From the NCBI RefSeq assembly GCF_014235875.1, contig NZ_JACJUK010000002.1:124001-188000 (forward strand): a stretch of DNA of 64,000 bases, read 5' to 3'. This DNA comes from Croceivirga lutea. GTDB taxonomy: Bacteria; Bacteroidota; Bacteroidia; Flavobacteriales; Flavobacteriaceae. Shown here piece after piece: positions 16,842-25,414 of this stretch. Every line of letters begins with the position of its first letter. The stretch's first letter is position 1. Under the pieces are notes generated by a model. It had not been told where the DNA came from. It ran no database searches and saw only the letters and a program-made list of their open reading frames with translations. The translations under genes were made by a program, and so were the position numbers.

Positions 16842-17744
16842 TTAATATGCCCACATGTCTTGTTCCCTATCGCGAATATTTTCTTTTATTCTATTCGCTT
16901 CTAATAACTGGAACAAAGCATTATCAAAAACGTAATCGTCAATTTCTCTATCACCTTGAACATTATCTTCTTTATAAATGGTGCCGTTGAATCTTCTAGC
17001 ATTTAACAACATATCAAAAGATATGGGCTGAGCAGAATTGCTTTGATTAAAGACTTTAGCTTTATGCAATATCTCTCTTGCGCTAGGATACCAAACCCAA
17101 AATAACTCTACTTTGTTTTGGTTTGGATCCATAGATTCATCATCTATAAAGTTAACATCTGGTGCAACTGGAGCAATACCTAATAAACGGTATTTTAATT
17201 CTCCTTGTCTTTTGTCAAAATACCAGATGCCTTTGATTCTGTACTCTTCAATGTCAGCAGCATCTAAGTCTCTTCTGTTAATAAATTCTTCTGAAACTTG
17301 TTCACCTGCATTCAATTGTTCGTAACCTAAATCAGTGGTATCGACTTTTTTAAGTGTAGCACCTAGTTGATCAAGAGTACGCTTATCTGTAAAATAAGGG
17401 TCTACATAAACATCAGTTAATTCACCTGATTTAATAGCCTTCATTAATACGTGATAAAGTGATCTTCTATCTGCCCCTATATCTACCGTATCTGTTGGAT
17501 AGTATAAAGGAAAATTTACTCTCTCATCTAAATCTATAACCTCCCACACTGTTTTTGACCAAAGTATATCGCGGTCATCAACATAACCGTATGGTAGCGG
17601 TGCATCGTCGTCTGCCAATTTTTGAGACTCTGTTTTCTTTCCAATATCTTCTGGCTTTTTGGCATTTAAAATATTTGCCTGAGCCGCCAATGAAATAGGC
17701 AGAATACTTAGTGCTGAAATCAACAATACATTTTTCCAATTCAT
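16842..17744 (-). CDS. gldN: Gliding motility / T9SS protein GldN
   Basis: 300 residues with a signal peptide (1-21, ending SLAAQ), so it is periplasmic. The body shows the family's PLPYGYVDDRDILWSKTVWEVIDLDERVNFPLYYP block and a C-terminal REILHKAKVFNQ region. GldN forms the periplasmic ring with the lipoprotein GldK and contacts the GldLM motor. Last gene of gldK-L-M-N, 12 bases after gldM. No internal domain from other families is visible. Confidence 0.95.
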   Translation of the reverse strand: MNWKNVLLISALSILPISLAAQANILNAKKPEDIGKKTESQKLADDDAPLPYGYVDDRDILWSKTVWEVIDLDERVNFPLYYPTDTVDIGADRRSLYHVLMKAIKSGELTDVYVDPYFTDKRTLDQLGATLKKVDTTDLGYEQLNAGEQVSEEFINRRDLDAADIEEYRIKGIWYFDKRQGELKYRLLGIAPVAPDVNFIDDESMDPNQNKVELFWVWYPSAREILHKAKVFNQSNSAQPISFDMLLNARRFNGTIYKEDNVQGDREIDDYVFDNALFQLLEANRIKENIRDREQDMWAY

Positions 17745-17756
17745 AATCGTAATTCT

Positions 17757-19328
17757 TTAGTTTGTCAACTCTACAACTACAGGAGATACTTTCTTTAATT
17801 TGTAGCTTCTGTTGTTAGAAATATATGCGTTAATATCAAATATTTGAACTGCGTCTCCTCTTTTTGCTCTTTTAAGGGCAGACTTAGCTTGCGCATTTAA
17901 TTTATTACCGTTAACTACTACGGTTGGTTGACCTGGAACTTTAAATTTAAAACCATTAACACCAATGTTAAGGTCAAAATCAAAGTCATCTAACAAGGCA
18001 CCAATTGTAGCAATTTCAAGGTTTCTACGAGGCATTTTTGCACTACCTGCTTCACCACGGACTGTACCACTAGGTCTTGGAATATCTTTAATTCTAAACT
18101 CAGTAGTTGAACCTACAGGTGTACCATCTGGTAGTGTACCATTTGCTCTAATACTTACAGTTCTACCAGTACCAGGATTCATTACATACTTGCTACCGCT
18201 TCTTTTACTTAAACCAGGAGCAGAAGCTGTAACTTTATTATCTGGAATACCAGGAATAGAAATTGTCATTGGGTTAGCAACACCACGATAAACCACATTC
18301 ATTTTATCAGCAGAGATTACTGCAGAATTTGGTTTATTGATAGTTGCAAAACTGTTATTTATCTCAACAGGAATTTCTTCACCATCTTGCATAAATACCA
18401 TAGTACCTTTTATTTCGTGGTCACCGGCTGCACCAGCACCAACTAATAACTGAATACCACCAGCTTCTAATTTATAGTCTTTGCCTTCAGCTAGTTTTCT
18501 ACCATCCATAGTTAAGTCAGCCTTAACAGGAGTAGAGGTTTTGTCTGTTTTACTAATGATAATTTTACCATCGTACTTTTCACCACTGTAGAAAGCAGAC
18601 TTTGAGGCTGCTAAGGTGGTAGCAAAATTTTTCAACGATACCGCTTCTGTTAAGTTACCTTCTAAAAGACCTTTTAAAACCTCTTGTTCAGTAGTCTTAA
18701 TATCAGCTTGTAATTGTGTAATCTGAGCTAAAGAAGCTACCATTGGGTAACCTTCGTAGTGGTACTTAATCCAATCTTGACGTGTACCATCTCTTTTCTC
18801 AACTTTACCATCTTCTCCACCAGTAGAAAAACGAGTAGCAACTGCTTCTTTAACATCGTTTAACTTATCTGCTGGCAACGCTTTAGTAACGCCTTCACGA
18901 TAGTTGTTAATCATATCTAGGAACTTTTGTCCTTCTGGAGTTAAGTTGTCACCCTGAAAGAAGTGGTTGTCTAAGTAATCAGACTTATCCATTACTACAT
19001 AATCTTTAGGATCTTCTACTTCAGCAGTCATTCCTTTTTTCAAATCTTCTAAATACGTAAAGTATTCAGTTGATAATCTTGATACTTCTTGTGCGTTTTG
19101 AAAGAGTACACCGTATTCTTCTGAGTTTTCAGAAGCTTTGGTTTCTAAACCTTCAAAGAAAGCCAAGTTATTTTCTGTCATTTTAGCATTAGAAGTCTCT
19201 AGCTTTTCGTTCATTAGACCGAAAGCTGCAAGAACCTCTTTGCTCATATTCAGGGCCAACATCGCGATGAAGATTAGGTACATTAAGTTTACCATCTTCT
19301 GACGTGGTGATTGTTTTCCTCCTGCCAT
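17757..19328 (-). CDS. gldM: Gliding motility / T9SS motor protein GldM
   Basis: 523 residues. The N-terminus MAGGKQSPRQKMVNLMYLIFIAMLALNM has the cytoplasmic R9 and the single transmembrane helix that pair with GldL, known in F. johnsoniae as the proton-driven motor. A long periplasmic part follows: a helical D1 region (about 35-225), then beta-rich domains with GTMVFMQDGEEIPVEI and a C-terminal domain ending VSPVVVELTN. It transmits motion or energy from the inner membrane to the GldKN ring. Located between gldL and gldN, same strand. Confidence 0.96.
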   Translation of the reverse strand: MAGGKQSPRQKMVNLMYLIFIAMLALNMSKEVLAAFGLMNEKLETSNAKMTENNLAFFEGLETKASENSEEYGVLFQNAQEVSRLSTEYFTYLEDLKKGMTAEVEDPKDYVVMDKSDYLDNHFFQGDNLTPEGQKFLDMINNYREGVTKALPADKLNDVKEAVATRFSTGGEDGKVEKRDGTRQDWIKYHYEGYPMVASLAQITQLQADIKTTEQEVLKGLLEGNLTEAVSLKNFATTLAASKSAFYSGEKYDGKIIISKTDKTSTPVKADLTMDGRKLAEGKDYKLEAGGIQLLVGAGAAGDHEIKGTMVFMQDGEEIPVEINNSFATINKPNSAVISADKMNVVYRGVANPMTISIPGIPDNKVTASAPGLSKRSGSKYVMNPGTGRTVSIRANGTLPDGTPVGSTTEFRIKDIPRPSGTVRGEAGSAKMPRRNLEIATIGALLDDFDFDLNIGVNGFKFKVPGQPTVVVNGNKLNAQAKSALKRAKRGDAVQIFDINAYISNNRSYKLKKVSPVVVELTN

Positions 19329-19384
19329 TTTTTCTAATTAGAATTTAATTAATGATTTGGGTTTGGTTTCAACTAGTGTTCTAA

Positions 19385-20038
19385 TTAGTTTTTGCCGCCC
19401 ATGGCTGTTAACATACCACCATACACACCGTTTAAAGATGAAAGGTTGGTTGCTAAAGATTCCATTTGGTCTTTTAAAGCACCTGCGTTTTGTACTACTT
19501 CTTCATTAATTGAAGCTTGACGACTAGCGCTTTCTAATTGTACTTTATACAAGCTGTTTAAAGACTCCATTTGAGCTGCAGCATGTGATAATTCTTCTGA
19601 ATACTTTTTAGTGTGCTGAATGGCATCTGTTGTTGGTGCAATATTTTTAGCAGCACCTTCGAAACTTTTAATGCTTTCACCTAAACTTTCGAATAATTGA
19701 GAATCAATATTAGCCTCTTTTAATAAGTTATCTAACTTCTTAGAAAGCATACCTTCTGACTCTTCTATTTTCTGAGCTTCAGCTTTTCTTTCTTTACCTT
19801 GACCACCAGCTAATTCTGGGTAAACTAGAGACCAATCGTATTCGTCATCTACTGGTTCAAAAGCAGAAATCGCAAAAATTAATGCTTCTGTAATAAGTCC
19901 AACAGCTAAAAGTAGGCCACCTGTAAGTGGTCCAAACTCCCAGTGTAAAATTTTAAATAACGCACCGATGATTACTACCGATGCTCCAAGGCCATAGGCC
20001 ATGTTAAACAGCTTCTTTGTTGATTTTGACTGTGCCAT
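19385..20038 (-). CDS. gldL: Gliding motility / T9SS motor protein GldL
   Basis: 217 residues. Two transmembrane helices (about 13-31 and 37-59) are separated by the HWEFGP turn. The second holds E51 (GLITEALIF), apparently the equivalent of the essential membrane glutamate (E49) of F. johnsoniae GldL. The cytoplasmic tail is helical and rich in coiled-coil heptads (about 85-210). Five GldL subunits surround a GldM dimer in known structures. It lies 77 bases after gldK and 56 before gldM. Confidence 0.95.
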   Translation of the reverse strand: MAQSKSTKKLFNMAYGLGASVVIIGALFKILHWEFGPLTGGLLLAVGLITEALIFAISAFEPVDDEYDWSLVYPELAGGQGKERKAEAQKIEESEGMLSKKLDNLLKEANIDSQLFESLGESIKSFEGAAKNIAPTTDAIQHTKKYSEELSHAAAQMESLNSLYKVQLESASRQASINEEVVQNAGALKDQMESLATNLSSLNGVYGGMLTAMGGKN

Positions 20039-20115
20039 AATTTTAATTTAATTAAGTTATATAAATAAGGATTTGGTTACTAATTTGTCTCGTAGTGTTC
20101 CCATTTTTCCATTTA

Positions 20116-21501
20116 TTATCTCGTACTTCTTTTTCTTTGACTTTCTGAATCTTCTTCTCCCATATAGTCTTGTACGGTTCTAAACCCTATATAGGATCTC
20201 GCAGAGTCTTGATATTCATAATCTCTTGTACTTACTTGCAAGAAATAAGCAACATCTTTCCAAGAACCACCGCGAATTACTTTACGTTTATTCTGACCAG
20301 AACCTGCATTTGGGTTCATAGTTGATACAAATTCATAAGCAGCTGGGTCGTAGCTTGAGTTTGTCCACTCAGAAACGTTACCTGCCATATTGTAAAGGTT
20401 GAAATCATTAGGCTCGTAAGACTTAGCCTCAACGGTATAAAGGGCAGCATCTGCAGCGTAGTCTCCACGTTGTGGCTTAAAGTTTGCCATAAAACAACCT
20501 GTATCACTAATAACGTATGGTCCACCCCATGGATACGTACCACCTTCGATACCTCCTCTTGCTGCATATTCCCACTCTGCTTCAGTTGGTAAACGAAATT
20601 GATTTACAAATTGTCTACCTCTACTTTTTTGATCGTCATTTTTGAATTTAGTTCTCCAATGACAGAAAGCTTTTGCTTGTTGCCAGTTTACACCTACTAC
20701 TGGATAATCGCTATAAGCATCATGCCAAAAGTAATCGTTGTGCATTGGCTCATTATACGAATATTCAAAGTCTCTAATCCATACTGTAGTATCTGGGTAA
20801 ATGGGCAATACTTCTTTACGAATAAAATCGCTTCTTTTACCAGATTTAGCTCTTGCTGCAGCTTCAATGTCCATCCAGTTATACTTGTATTTCAACTGTT
20901 TAACATTGATAGTGCGCTGACCATTGTAAGTTTCTTCTTCAGACAAGTAAATAGAATCCATTATTTCAGCATAATACTCATCTATATATTCGTCTGTTTC
21001 CCAAACTAGGTCAATATCTTTATTTAGAGCGTACCCTTCATAAGGGTCATCTCCCATACCCAGATAATTGTCTAATTTATATTTTTCCCAAACGGATAGA
21101 TTTGAAGTATCTGCGGATTTAAACGCATATTCTCCAATAGTATCTTCGTCGTCTGGACCCAGACCTAATTGGTCTGATAATATAGCAAGCTTAGTTCTTA
21201 CAACAGAATCTTTAACCCACTCTACAAACTGGCGGTACTCACTATTGGTAATTTCTGTATCATCCATGTAGAATGAACGCACTGTTACGGTTCTCGTCGG
21301 GGCATTTAATAATTTTCCTTGATCCTCTTCGGCTTTACCCATGACAAAGGAGCCACGTGGTATAAGTTCCATTCCATAAGGTTTCTCGGGATACCATTTC
21401 TTACCCTGCACACCAACTAATTCACCTTTAGATCCTGATTTGGAACCACAACTGGTTAATAAAAAACCAAGCACTAATGATGTTAAAACTAGTTTTCTCA
21501 T
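20116..21501 (-). CDS. gldK: Gliding motility / T9SS lipoprotein GldK (FGE-sulfatase fold)
   Basis: 461 residues. A lipobox gives a lipidated C18 (LLTSCGSKSGS). The mature protein has the formylglycine-generating-enzyme fold: GMELIPRGSFVMG near residue 45, WQQAKAFCHWR near 275, FRLPTEAEWEYAARGG near 305 and IRGGSWKD near 415, ending SYIGFRTVQDYMG. The fold is structural here: GldK builds the outer-membrane-associated ring with GldN. First gene of the operon. No exact TAnnTTTG was found in its 116-base upstream gap. Confidence 0.95.
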   Translation of the reverse strand: MRKLVLTSLVLGFLLTSCGSKSGSKGELVGVQGKKWYPEKPYGMELIPRGSFVMGKAEEDQGKLLNAPTRTVTVRSFYMDDTEITNSEYRQFVEWVKDSVVRTKLAILSDQLGLGPDDEDTIGEYAFKSADTSNLSVWEKYKLDNYLGMGDDPYEGYALNKDIDLVWETDEYIDEYYAEIMDSIYLSEEETYNGQRTINVKQLKYKYNWMDIEAAARAKSGKRSDFIRKEVLPIYPDTTVWIRDFEYSYNEPMHNDYFWHDAYSDYPVVGVNWQQAKAFCHWRTKFKNDDQKSRGRQFVNQFRLPTEAEWEYAARGGIEGGTYPWGGPYVISDTGCFMANFKPQRGDYAADAALYTVEAKSYEPNDFNLYNMAGNVSEWTNSSYDPAAYEFVSTMNPNAGSGQNKRKVIRGGSWKDVAYFLQVSTRDYEYQDSARSYIGFRTVQDYMGEEDSESQRKRSTR

Positions 21502-21588
21502 ACTTTAGGTTATAAATTCGGGTTTACTAGATTAATAGAGTAACTCATTTTCATACTCTAAAACTTCTTTTTATTTATAATATTGTAT

Positions 21589-21608
21589 TGCTCAAAATTT
21601 ATTGAGCA
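21589..21608. repeat. Hairpin between gldK and the arginase-fold gene
   Basis: TGCTCAA (21589-21595) and TTGAGCA (21602-21608) form a 7-bp stem with a 6-base loop, 10 bases past the stop of the arginase-fold gene. On the minus strand seven T residues precede the stem rather than follow it, so it is not a standard terminator. It may slow readthrough or protect an mRNA end. Confidence 0.35.
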
Positions 21609-21617
21609 AAAAAATAT

Positions 21618-22775
21618 TTAGTTAAAGCCTTTTTTATAAGCTTTAAACCACCGCTCCGGAATTATTTGATTACATGCATCAAAATAATCTTGCTCAGTGC
21701 AGGGTAATAACGATACCGAATTTGATTTAGTATGATCTTGGTAAATAGATGGTACTTCTACCCACCATCTTTCTGTTACATGGCTTTTGTAGAAAACCAA
21801 CTCCTCGTCCTCTGTTGGAACTGTGAACTTTGTAAAGTCTTCGCTCTTAGAGCTTGGCATTTCTTTTACTCTAAAACCAAGACCTTCTATGAAATACCAA
21901 ATTATCTGGGAAACTAATTGAAAACAAAGTGAACTGTTTTCAATTTCATAAATACCAAAAAGATTTACTTGGTCACTTATACCCGCATAGCGCGCAAGGG
22001 CACAGATTTCTCTTCCTGTAAAACCATTTGGTGAAAAGTTTGATAGCATGCCTACTTCACTAGCAGCAACTGCACGCATATCTAAACTTACAAGATTACA
22101 GCTACGCAATACTGGTTCTGCCAAGGTAATATCTGAAGCAATTTCTCCTAACCGATACGAATCAAAAAATAAACGCTCCATTAAGTCAATTTCTTCTTGG
22201 GCGTTAAAATAGGTTTGATAGCCTAGATTTGAAAAATTATATAAGTTATTTGGTTTATCTGTGATGACTTTGCTCATGTACGATTGTGAGGAAACTAACT
22301 CATCATCATCTCCAAAATCAAAACGACTATCAATGGAAACCAAATTAACCATAGGCTTAATATTATCAAAAGCTCTATAGGTAGGAAAAGTAATATCTTG
22401 GGTAGCGCCTAATACTATTGGAATAATTTTTTCTTCTAACAAACCAGCTACCACCTCTTTTACTACAAAGTAAGTATCCTCAATAGTTTCCCCTGGCTCA
22501 ATATCTCCAATATCAATGATAGTTGCATTCCAATTGCCTTGCATTAAGCGATAAAATTGTATGCGTAAGGCATCTAAATCTAACTTCTCAGGTTTTTTCT
22601 CAAATGCATTTCTAGATTCCAGAACTCCAAATATGGCTACTGTTGCATTAGCAAAAACAGGTAAACCTTTTTTTTCTGTGTGGATGTGAATGCTTTTTCC
22701 AATAGACTGCGGTGGCAAGAATTCTGTAAATGCCAAAACCTTGTCTTTAACAGGAACTAGAAAATCAAATGCCAT
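21618..22775 (-). CDS. Arginase/agmatinase-fold protein with degraded metal site
   Basis: 385 residues, usually annotated as formimidoylglutamase in this group. The three ureohydrolase metal motifs are recognisable but altered. The GGxH position reads GATQ (H to Q126), DAHxD reads DSRFD (H to R151) and SxDxD reads SLDMR (second D to R234). Three of the usual manganese ligands are thus lost, and two are replaced by arginine. Flanking structure such as SPNGFTGREICALARYAG is kept, so the fold should persist. I infer a non-catalytic or re-purposed protein. It starts 31 bases after topA and is probably cotranscribed with it. It lies between topA and the gld genes. Confidence 0.75.
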   Translation of the reverse strand: MAFDFLVPVKDKVLAFTEFLPPQSIGKSIHIHTEKKGLPVFANATVAIFGVLESRNAFEKKPEKLDLDALRIQFYRLMQGNWNATIIDIGDIEPGETIEDTYFVVKEVVAGLLEEKIIPIVLGATQDITFPTYRAFDNIKPMVNLVSIDSRFDFGDDDELVSSQSYMSKVITDKPNNLYNFSNLGYQTYFNAQEEIDLMERLFFDSYRLGEIASDITLAEPVLRSCNLVSLDMRAVAASEVGMLSNFSPNGFTGREICALARYAGISDQVNLFGIYEIENSSLCFQLVSQIIWYFIEGLGFRVKEMPSSKSEDFTKFTVPTEDEELVFYKSHVTERWWVEVPSIYQDHTKSNSVSLLPCTEQDYFDACNQIIPERWFKAYKKGFN

Positions 22776-22806
22776 AATTCAGACGATTTGCAGGGGATTA
22801 ATAGGT

Positions 22807-25293
22807 TTATTTTTTAGTTTTTGCTTTTGTTTTTCTTTTCTTAGGGGTTTTCTGCTCAATTAATGCTTTTACCTCATCTAACGAAAGTGCATTGGGGTCT
22901 ACATCTTTTGAAATCTCAACTTTTATTTTGCCCTTAATAATGTTGTGACGTCCCCATCTTGCTTTTTCAATTCTTATTTCTTCCTCAGCCCATTCGCGAA
23001 CTACTTTTTCTGCCTCTTTTTTCTTTTTAGCTTCAATTAGTTCTTCTATATCTTCCTGGGATAAATTATCAAAGTCATATTTTTTATTCACATTGATAAA
23101 CATTCCATCCCATTTCAAGAACGGCCCAAAGCGACCAACCCCTTTAGTTACATCTTTACCTTCGTAAGCTGCAATTGGGGCATCTGCTTTTTGTCTTTCT
23201 TTGATAAGCTCTACAGCGCGTTCCATATCTACATCAAAGGCGCTCTCACCTTTATCTAAAGAAATAAATTTTTTACCAAATTTTACATATGGCCCATATC
23301 TACCAACATTGGCTTCTACTTCTTCACCCTCAAAAACTCCTAGTTTTCTCGGTAATTCAAAAAGCTCCATGGCTTCTTCAAATGATATGGTATTGATAGA
23401 TTGGTCTGGTAGTAAGCTAGCAAATTGCGGTTTTTCTTCTTCTTCTGAAGTTCCAATTTGTACCATTGGGCCAAATCTTCCTAATCTTGCTGAAACCTGT
23501 CGCCCTGTTTTTGGGTCTGTACCTAAAATACGTTCTCCACTTGCTCTATCAGCATTTTCTTCAACATCTTTTACGGTAGGATGAAAATCTTTGTAAAAAT
23601 CTTTCATCACTTTCTGCCAGTCTTCATCACCTGCAGCAATCTCGTCAAAATCTTCTTCAACCTTAGCCGTGAAATTGTAGTCTAATACGTTGCTAAAATG
23701 TTCTACTAGAAAATCGTTCACAACCATTCCAATATCAGTAGCTACTAATTTTCCTTTTTCAGAACCTACGGTTTCCGTTAGATTTGATTCTTTTATAGCT
23801 CCTTTTTCAAGTAACAATTCTACATATTTACGTGGCGTACCTTCTAAAGTACCTTTTTCAACATACCCTCTATTTTGAATGGTTGAAATTGTTGGAGCAT
23901 ATGTAGATGGTCTACCAATACCTAATTCTTCTAATTTTTTAACTAAAGATGCCTCTGTATACCTATAAGGCGGTCTTGTAAAGCGTTCAGTAGCACTAAT
24001 AAATACGTTTGACAAAGCATCACCAACTTTCATATCTGGCAACAAACCATCTTGCTCGTCTGTATTGTCTTCATCATCTGTGCTTTCTAAATACACTTTT
24101 AAAAAACCGTCGAATTTTACCATTTCTCCATTTGCAGAGAATTGCTCACTATGCTTAGAGGCGTCAATTTTTACATTGGTTCTTTCTAACTGCGCATCAC
24201 TCATTTGAGATGCTAAGGTTCTCTTCCAAATTAGTTCATAAAGTCTTGCTTGGTCTCTTTCTAATGAAGGACTTTGCATAGCCATATTAGTTGGTCTAAT
24301 AGCCTCGTGTGCTTCCTGCGCTCCTTTTGCTTTACCCTTAAAATTTCTAACCTTACTATACTTTTCACCATAGTTTTCAATAATAGCTTCTTTGGCAGCG
24401 TTGATGGCTTCGTTAGAGAGGTTAACACTATCTGTACGCATATAAGTGATTAAACCAGCTTCGTATAAACGCTGCGCAACCTGCATTGTTCTAGACACAT
24501 TAAAATACAATTTTCTAGATGCTTCTTGTTGCAAGGTTGAAGTAGTAAATGGTGGTGCTGGTGATTTTTTAGCTGGCTTTTTATCTAAGTTAGCTACTGA
24601 AAAATCTGAACCTATATTTTGATTTAAAAAAGTTTCCGCTTCTTTTTTACTAGCGAATGTTTTATTGAGTTTTGCAGAAAACGAATCACCACTTTGGGTT
24701 TTAAATTCAGCTTTTATTCGAAAGGATGCTTCTGGTTTAAACCCTTCTATTTCTCGTTCTCTTTCAACAATTAGTCTAACCGCTACTGATTGTACTCTAC
24801 CTGCAGATAAACCTGGTTTTATTTTTTTCCAAAGCACTGGAGACAACTCATAACCCACTAGTCTATCTAAAACCCTTCTAGCTTGTTGTGCATTTACTAG
24901 GTTATAATTTATGTCTCTTGGATTCTCAATAGCCTTTTGTATAGCTGCCTTAGTAATTGAATTAAAAACAATACGTTTTGTATTCTTATTAGACAAACCC
25001 AATTCTTCAGCTAAGTGCCAAGAAATGGCTTCTCCCTCACGGTCTTCATCACTCGCCAACCAAATTACCTCTGCCTTTTTTGCTAGGTCTTTTAGTTTTT
25101 TCACCAAAGGTTTTTTGTCTTTATCAACTATATATTTTGGCTCAAAATTGTTTTCAACATCTACTCCTAGCTCTTTAGAAGGCAAATCAGCAATGTGACC
25201 AAAACTTGATTCAACTTGAAATTCTTTTCCTAAAAATTTCTCTATTGTTTTAGCTTTTGCTGGAGACTCAACAATTACAAGGTTCTTCGGCAT
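22807..25293 (-). CDS. topA: DNA topoisomerase I (type IA)
   Basis: 828 residues. Relaxes negative supercoils through a transient 5'-phosphotyrosine break. The Toprim domain has E9 (VIVESPAKAK) and the metal motif SDEDREGE (81-88). The active-site tyrosine is Y284 in GLITYMRTDSV. The C-terminal quarter has no zinc-finger cysteines. It carries three topoisomerase C-terminal repeats (RQVSARLGRFGPMVQIG, EVEANVGRYGPYVKFG, DVTKGVGRFGPFLKWD) and a lysine-rich tail. A minus-strand -7 element TACATTTG lies at 25313-25320. It is probably cotranscribed with the arginase-fold gene. Confidence 0.95.
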   Translation of the reverse strand: MPKNLVIVESPAKAKTIEKFLGKEFQVESSFGHIADLPSKELGVDVENNFEPKYIVDKDKKPLVKKLKDLAKKAEVIWLASDEDREGEAISWHLAEELGLSNKNTKRIVFNSITKAAIQKAIENPRDINYNLVNAQQARRVLDRLVGYELSPVLWKKIKPGLSAGRVQSVAVRLIVEREREIEGFKPEASFRIKAEFKTQSGDSFSAKLNKTFASKKEAETFLNQNIGSDFSVANLDKKPAKKSPAPPFTTSTLQQEASRKLYFNVSRTMQVAQRLYEAGLITYMRTDSVNLSNEAINAAKEAIIENYGEKYSKVRNFKGKAKGAQEAHEAIRPTNMAMQSPSLERDQARLYELIWKRTLASQMSDAQLERTNVKIDASKHSEQFSANGEMVKFDGFLKVYLESTDDEDNTDEQDGLLPDMKVGDALSNVFISATERFTRPPYRYTEASLVKKLEELGIGRPSTYAPTISTIQNRGYVEKGTLEGTPRKYVELLLEKGAIKESNLTETVGSEKGKLVATDIGMVVNDFLVEHFSNVLDYNFTAKVEEDFDEIAAGDEDWQKVMKDFYKDFHPTVKDVEENADRASGERILGTDPKTGRQVSARLGRFGPMVQIGTSEEEEKPQFASLLPDQSINTISFEEAMELFELPRKLGVFEGEEVEANVGRYGPYVKFGKKFISLDKGESAFDVDMERAVELIKERQKADAPIAAYEGKDVTKGVGRFGPFLKWDGMFINVNKKYDFDNLSQEDIEELIEAKKKKEAEKVVREWAEEEIRIEKARWGRHNIIKGKIKVEISKDVDPNALSLDEVKALIEQKTPKKRKTKAKTKK

Positions 25294-25312
25294 TCGATTG
25301 GTTTTGAGGTAA

Positions 25313-25320
25313 CAAATGTA
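25313..25320 (-). promoter_or_regulatory. -7 promoter element for topA
   Basis: Minus-strand TACATTTG, exact TAnnTTTG match, 19 bases before the topA ATG. The nearest upstream TTG is about 29 bases away, longer than the usual 19-23. Confidence 0.45.
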
Positions 25321-25363
25321 TAGGATTTTTTATTTTGAATTCGACTACTCAACCGTTTTAAAC

Positions 25364-25392
25364 AAAAAACCCCGCTTAAAAACGGGATTTTT
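25364..25392 (-). terminator. Terminator after the LVIVD-repeat gene
   Basis: CCCG/CGGG core flanked by A5/T5 arms with one internal mismatch. On the minus strand it ends GGGGTTTTTT. It lies 23 bases after the LVIVD gene stop and just before the topA promoter region. Confidence 0.75.
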
Positions 25393-25414
25393 CGCACTAA
25401 ATATTTATACTTAA

